Assembly (NCBI GenBank): GCA_016893485.2
Contig: JAFEKX020000001.1
Coordinates: forward strand, 9,131,501 to 9,195,500
Direction of reading: 5' to 3'
Source: Streptomyces sp. P3
Lineage (GTDB): Bacteria; Actinomycetota; Actinomycetes; Streptomycetales; Streptomycetaceae
Length of the DNA: 64,000 nucleotides
Positions 62,404-64,000 of this stretch are shown one piece after another (position 1 is the first letter of the stretch; every line of letters starts with the position of its first letter). A program made the translations under genes and the position numbers. Under the pieces are notes generated by a model, which had not been told where the DNA came from, did not search any database, and saw only the letters and a list, made by a program, of their open reading frames with translations.

Positions 62404-62844
62404 TCAACTCAGCTGCTCGCCGAGGCCGACGATGATGCCCTCCGGACCGCGGACGTAGCAGAGCAGATAGCTGTCCTCGAACCGGGCGATCTCGCCGATG
62501 AGTTCGGCGCCGAGCGGGCGCAGGCGCGCGACGGTGTCCTTGATGTCGTCGACGGCGAACATGACGCGGTGCGTGCCCAGGATGTTGTGCGGCCGGTTGC
62601 GCGGTCCCTCGTCGATCACCTCGGGGCTGCGGTACTTCGCCAGCTCCAGCCTGCCGTGGCCGTCCGGGGTCCGGACCATCGCGATGTCGCAGTGGACGCC
62701 GTCGAGTCCCGTGCACTGGTCGGCGAAGGTGCCCTGGACCTCGGCCCTGCCCTCCAGCTCCATACCGAGTTCCAGGAAGAACGCGATGGCCGCTTCCATG
62801 TCGTCGACGACGATGCCCACGTTGTCCATCCGCTGAATCGCCAT
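62404..62844 (-). CDS. VOC-superfamily (glyoxalase-like) protein
   Basis: An intact 146-residue protein. It has two beta-alpha-beta-beta-beta halves: MDNVGIVVDDMEAAIAFFLE and HRVMFAVDDIKDTVARLRPL. Metal-ligand candidates are Glu82 in GRLELAKYRSPE, His106 in GTHRVMF and Glu139 in RGPEGIIVGLGEQL. Members isomerise, cut or bind small molecules such as antibiotics; the exact reaction is unknown. Good start at the ATG at 62844 with GGAGCAA upstream. It is the only intact gene in this last stretch. Confidence 0.85.
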   Translation of the reverse strand: MAIQRMDNVGIVVDDMEAAIAFFLELGMELEGRAEVQGTFADQCTGLDGVHCDIAMVRTPDGHGRLELAKYRSPEVIDEGPRNRPHNILGTHRVMFAVDDIKDTVARLRPLGAELIGEIARFEDSYLLCYVRGPEGIIVGLGEQLS

Positions 62845-62977
62845 GGCGGTTGCTCCTTCATCCCTTGGGCCTTTTCATGCGGCCGGTGGTGGCCGCTGAT
62901 GTCCCTGGGACGGAGCCGGCGGCACGTTCTCGACATCCTCGGGTGCCGGCAGACGATCCGCATCAAGAAACCATCCC

Positions 62978-63649
62978 TTACGACCCGAACGCGGTCTTGG
63001 ACACCTCGTCCCACGCCCGCCACTCGTCGAGCCGTGCCCGGTACTCCTTGGTGATCATCTCCAGCGGGCCCTCGCCGAAGAAGATCCGCAGCGGCGGCTG
63101 CTCCGCGTCCACCACGGTGAGAATCGCCGCCCGCGTCGCACTCGGGTCGCCGCGCCGGGAGGAGATCCCCGTCATGGCCGCGCGGAAGTCGTCGTAGGCC
63201 GGGAGGCGGTCGGTCCGTACCGCGCCTTCACCTCGGCGGCGAGGCTCGCGGTGAAGCCTTCGAGGGCGAACTTGGACGCGGGGTAGGGGCCGAGTCCGGG
63301 CGGCGAGGTGACCCCGCCGATGGAGGACACCTGGATGGTGTGGTCCGATCCGCGGTTGCGGAGGTGGGGGAGTGCCGCCTGGATGACCCACAGGGCGCCG
63401 AACACGTTGATGTCGATCTGGTCGCGGGCCTGCCGCTCGGTGACTTCCTCGGTCATGCCGAACAAGCCGTAGCCCGCGTTGTCGATGACGACGTCCAGCG
63501 TGCCGAACGCGTCGATCGCCCGGTGCACGGCCTCGAACGCCTCCGCACGGTCCGCGACGTCCGCCCGCAGCGGCAGGACCGCGTCGCCGTACTTCTCGAC
63601 CAGGTCGTCGAAGGCGGACTCGCGACGAACCTCCTTGTGCGGCGACCAA
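62978..63649 (-). pseudogene. Short-chain dehydrogenase lacking its N-terminal cofactor loop
   Basis: From about 63640 downward the frame reads FDDLVEKYGD, LPLRADVADRAEAFEAVHRA, FGTLDVVIDNAGYGLFGMTE, then the catalytic stretch VSSIGGV...GPYPASKFALEGFTAS, and a full C-terminus. The first 35-40 residues with the TGxxxGxG NAD(P) loop are missing; instead the sequence changes into an unrelated fragment at 63650. Two frame changes occur near 63215 and 63530. It is probably inactive, unless another start lies beyond a sequencing or assembly fault. Confidence 0.6.
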
Positions 63650-63716
63650 GTGGTGGGCTACGGGTTTGGTCGTCGACCAAGGTGCGGGTCGATGCGAAAA
63701 GGCCGGTCCAGGACAT

Positions 63717-63997
63717 GGATGCGACCGCGCGGCATCGGGAGCTCTTCCACGGCGTGTTCATGTGGATATCCGGTCTGTGCGACCCGGGAGTCACGGCACC
63801 CCCGACGCCATGCGCCGATTCTGTACCTGGCGTCCGAGGACGACGTCGTCGAGTACGACATCCTGATCCGCGGGCGAGACCGTGAAGGTGCCGTGGACGG
63901 CAGGCAGGAACTGCGGGTGATGGCTGTCTTAGCCCTCACCGAGGGGAAGATCTCGGAAACGCGTCAGGTCACGGGCGTCGGAGCGGGAGACGCCTGA
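63717..63997 (+). pseudogene. SnoaL/NTF2-like protein remnant
   Basis: The plus strand has ELFHGVFMWISGLCDP and, in another frame, LYLASEDDVVEYDILIRGRD, then GRQELRVMAVLALTEGKISE and a stop at 63995. This is the last third of a SnoaL-like (NTF2-fold) protein. It is frame-broken near 63780 and its front part is missing at the same joint where the SDR gene is cut (about 63650). Confidence 0.5.
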
Positions 63998-64000
63998 CCC

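Overview
The window is high-GC actinobacterial DNA and almost certainly comes from a Streptomyces. Its gene content includes an SCO5918-type protein next to a DEAD-box helicase and a cold-shock protein, the vdcBCD decarboxylase operon, the extended form of GAPDH, two LAETG wall-anchored proteins, and DasR-, CsoR- and Crp-type operators. Many genes change reading frame at short runs of C or G. The shifts hit housekeeping genes (gap, gnd, DEAD helicase, ABC permeases) as often as accessory ones, and every shift I followed can be repaired by one base. I read them as uncorrected sequencing indels and list such genes as single CDSs. Genes that have lost whole domains are listed as pseudogenes.

Layout. 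0-7.7 kb: end of a mycothiol-type metal-binding protein, two uncharacterised proteins, a PadR regulator with two membrane proteins, a DUF1152 protein, an ECF sigma factor with a SnoaL-like tail, and a DHFR-like reductase. 7.7-11.6 kb: an FprA-type ferredoxin/NADP reductase and a sarcosine-oxidase-like flavoenzyme among decayed SDR, cupin and MFS genes. 11.6-19.2 kb: a translationally coupled GH63-like/GH13 pair, a sortase-anchored surface protein, and a divergent MarR/MFS drug-efflux pair. 19.8-24.6 kb: a ROK regulator, then a compact lasso-peptide cluster in the order precursor (A), macrolactam synthetase (C), RRE+protease (B). 24.6-29.3 kb: small or poorly known genes and a protein-kinase stub behind a strong Crp-like site. 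29.3-32.6 kb: an AraC regulator divergent from vdcBCD. 32.6-38.5 kb: an anti-sigma-type kinase and a PP2C phosphatase, MarR with a flavin monooxygenase, a GH18 chitinase with a dre site, and a DUF318 permease with a CsoR-type operator. 38.7-45.4 kb: a GH42 beta-galactosidase, a sugar ABC transporter and a divergent LacI regulator. 45.4-57.4 kb: gnd, an EEP-family hydrolase, an NlpC/P60 hydrolase with an internal WSTGQ repeat array behind a c-di-AMP (ydaO) riboswitch, a DUF1996 LAETG protein, gap, the SCO5918-like protein, DEAD helicase and csp. 57.5-64 kb: a decayed KR-ACP-TE end of a modular PKS, an MpaB-type oxygenase, and truncated TetR, SDR and SnoaL-like genes around an intact VOC protein.

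The most notable item is the lasso cluster. The precursor leader matches the lasso recognition motif at every spacing. As printed, the core frame has no ring-forming acid. Adding one base near the CCCC run at 21575-21578 gives a 16-residue core that starts with Gly, has Asp at position 9 and ends in three Tyr before a stop, 17 bases ahead of the synthetase start.
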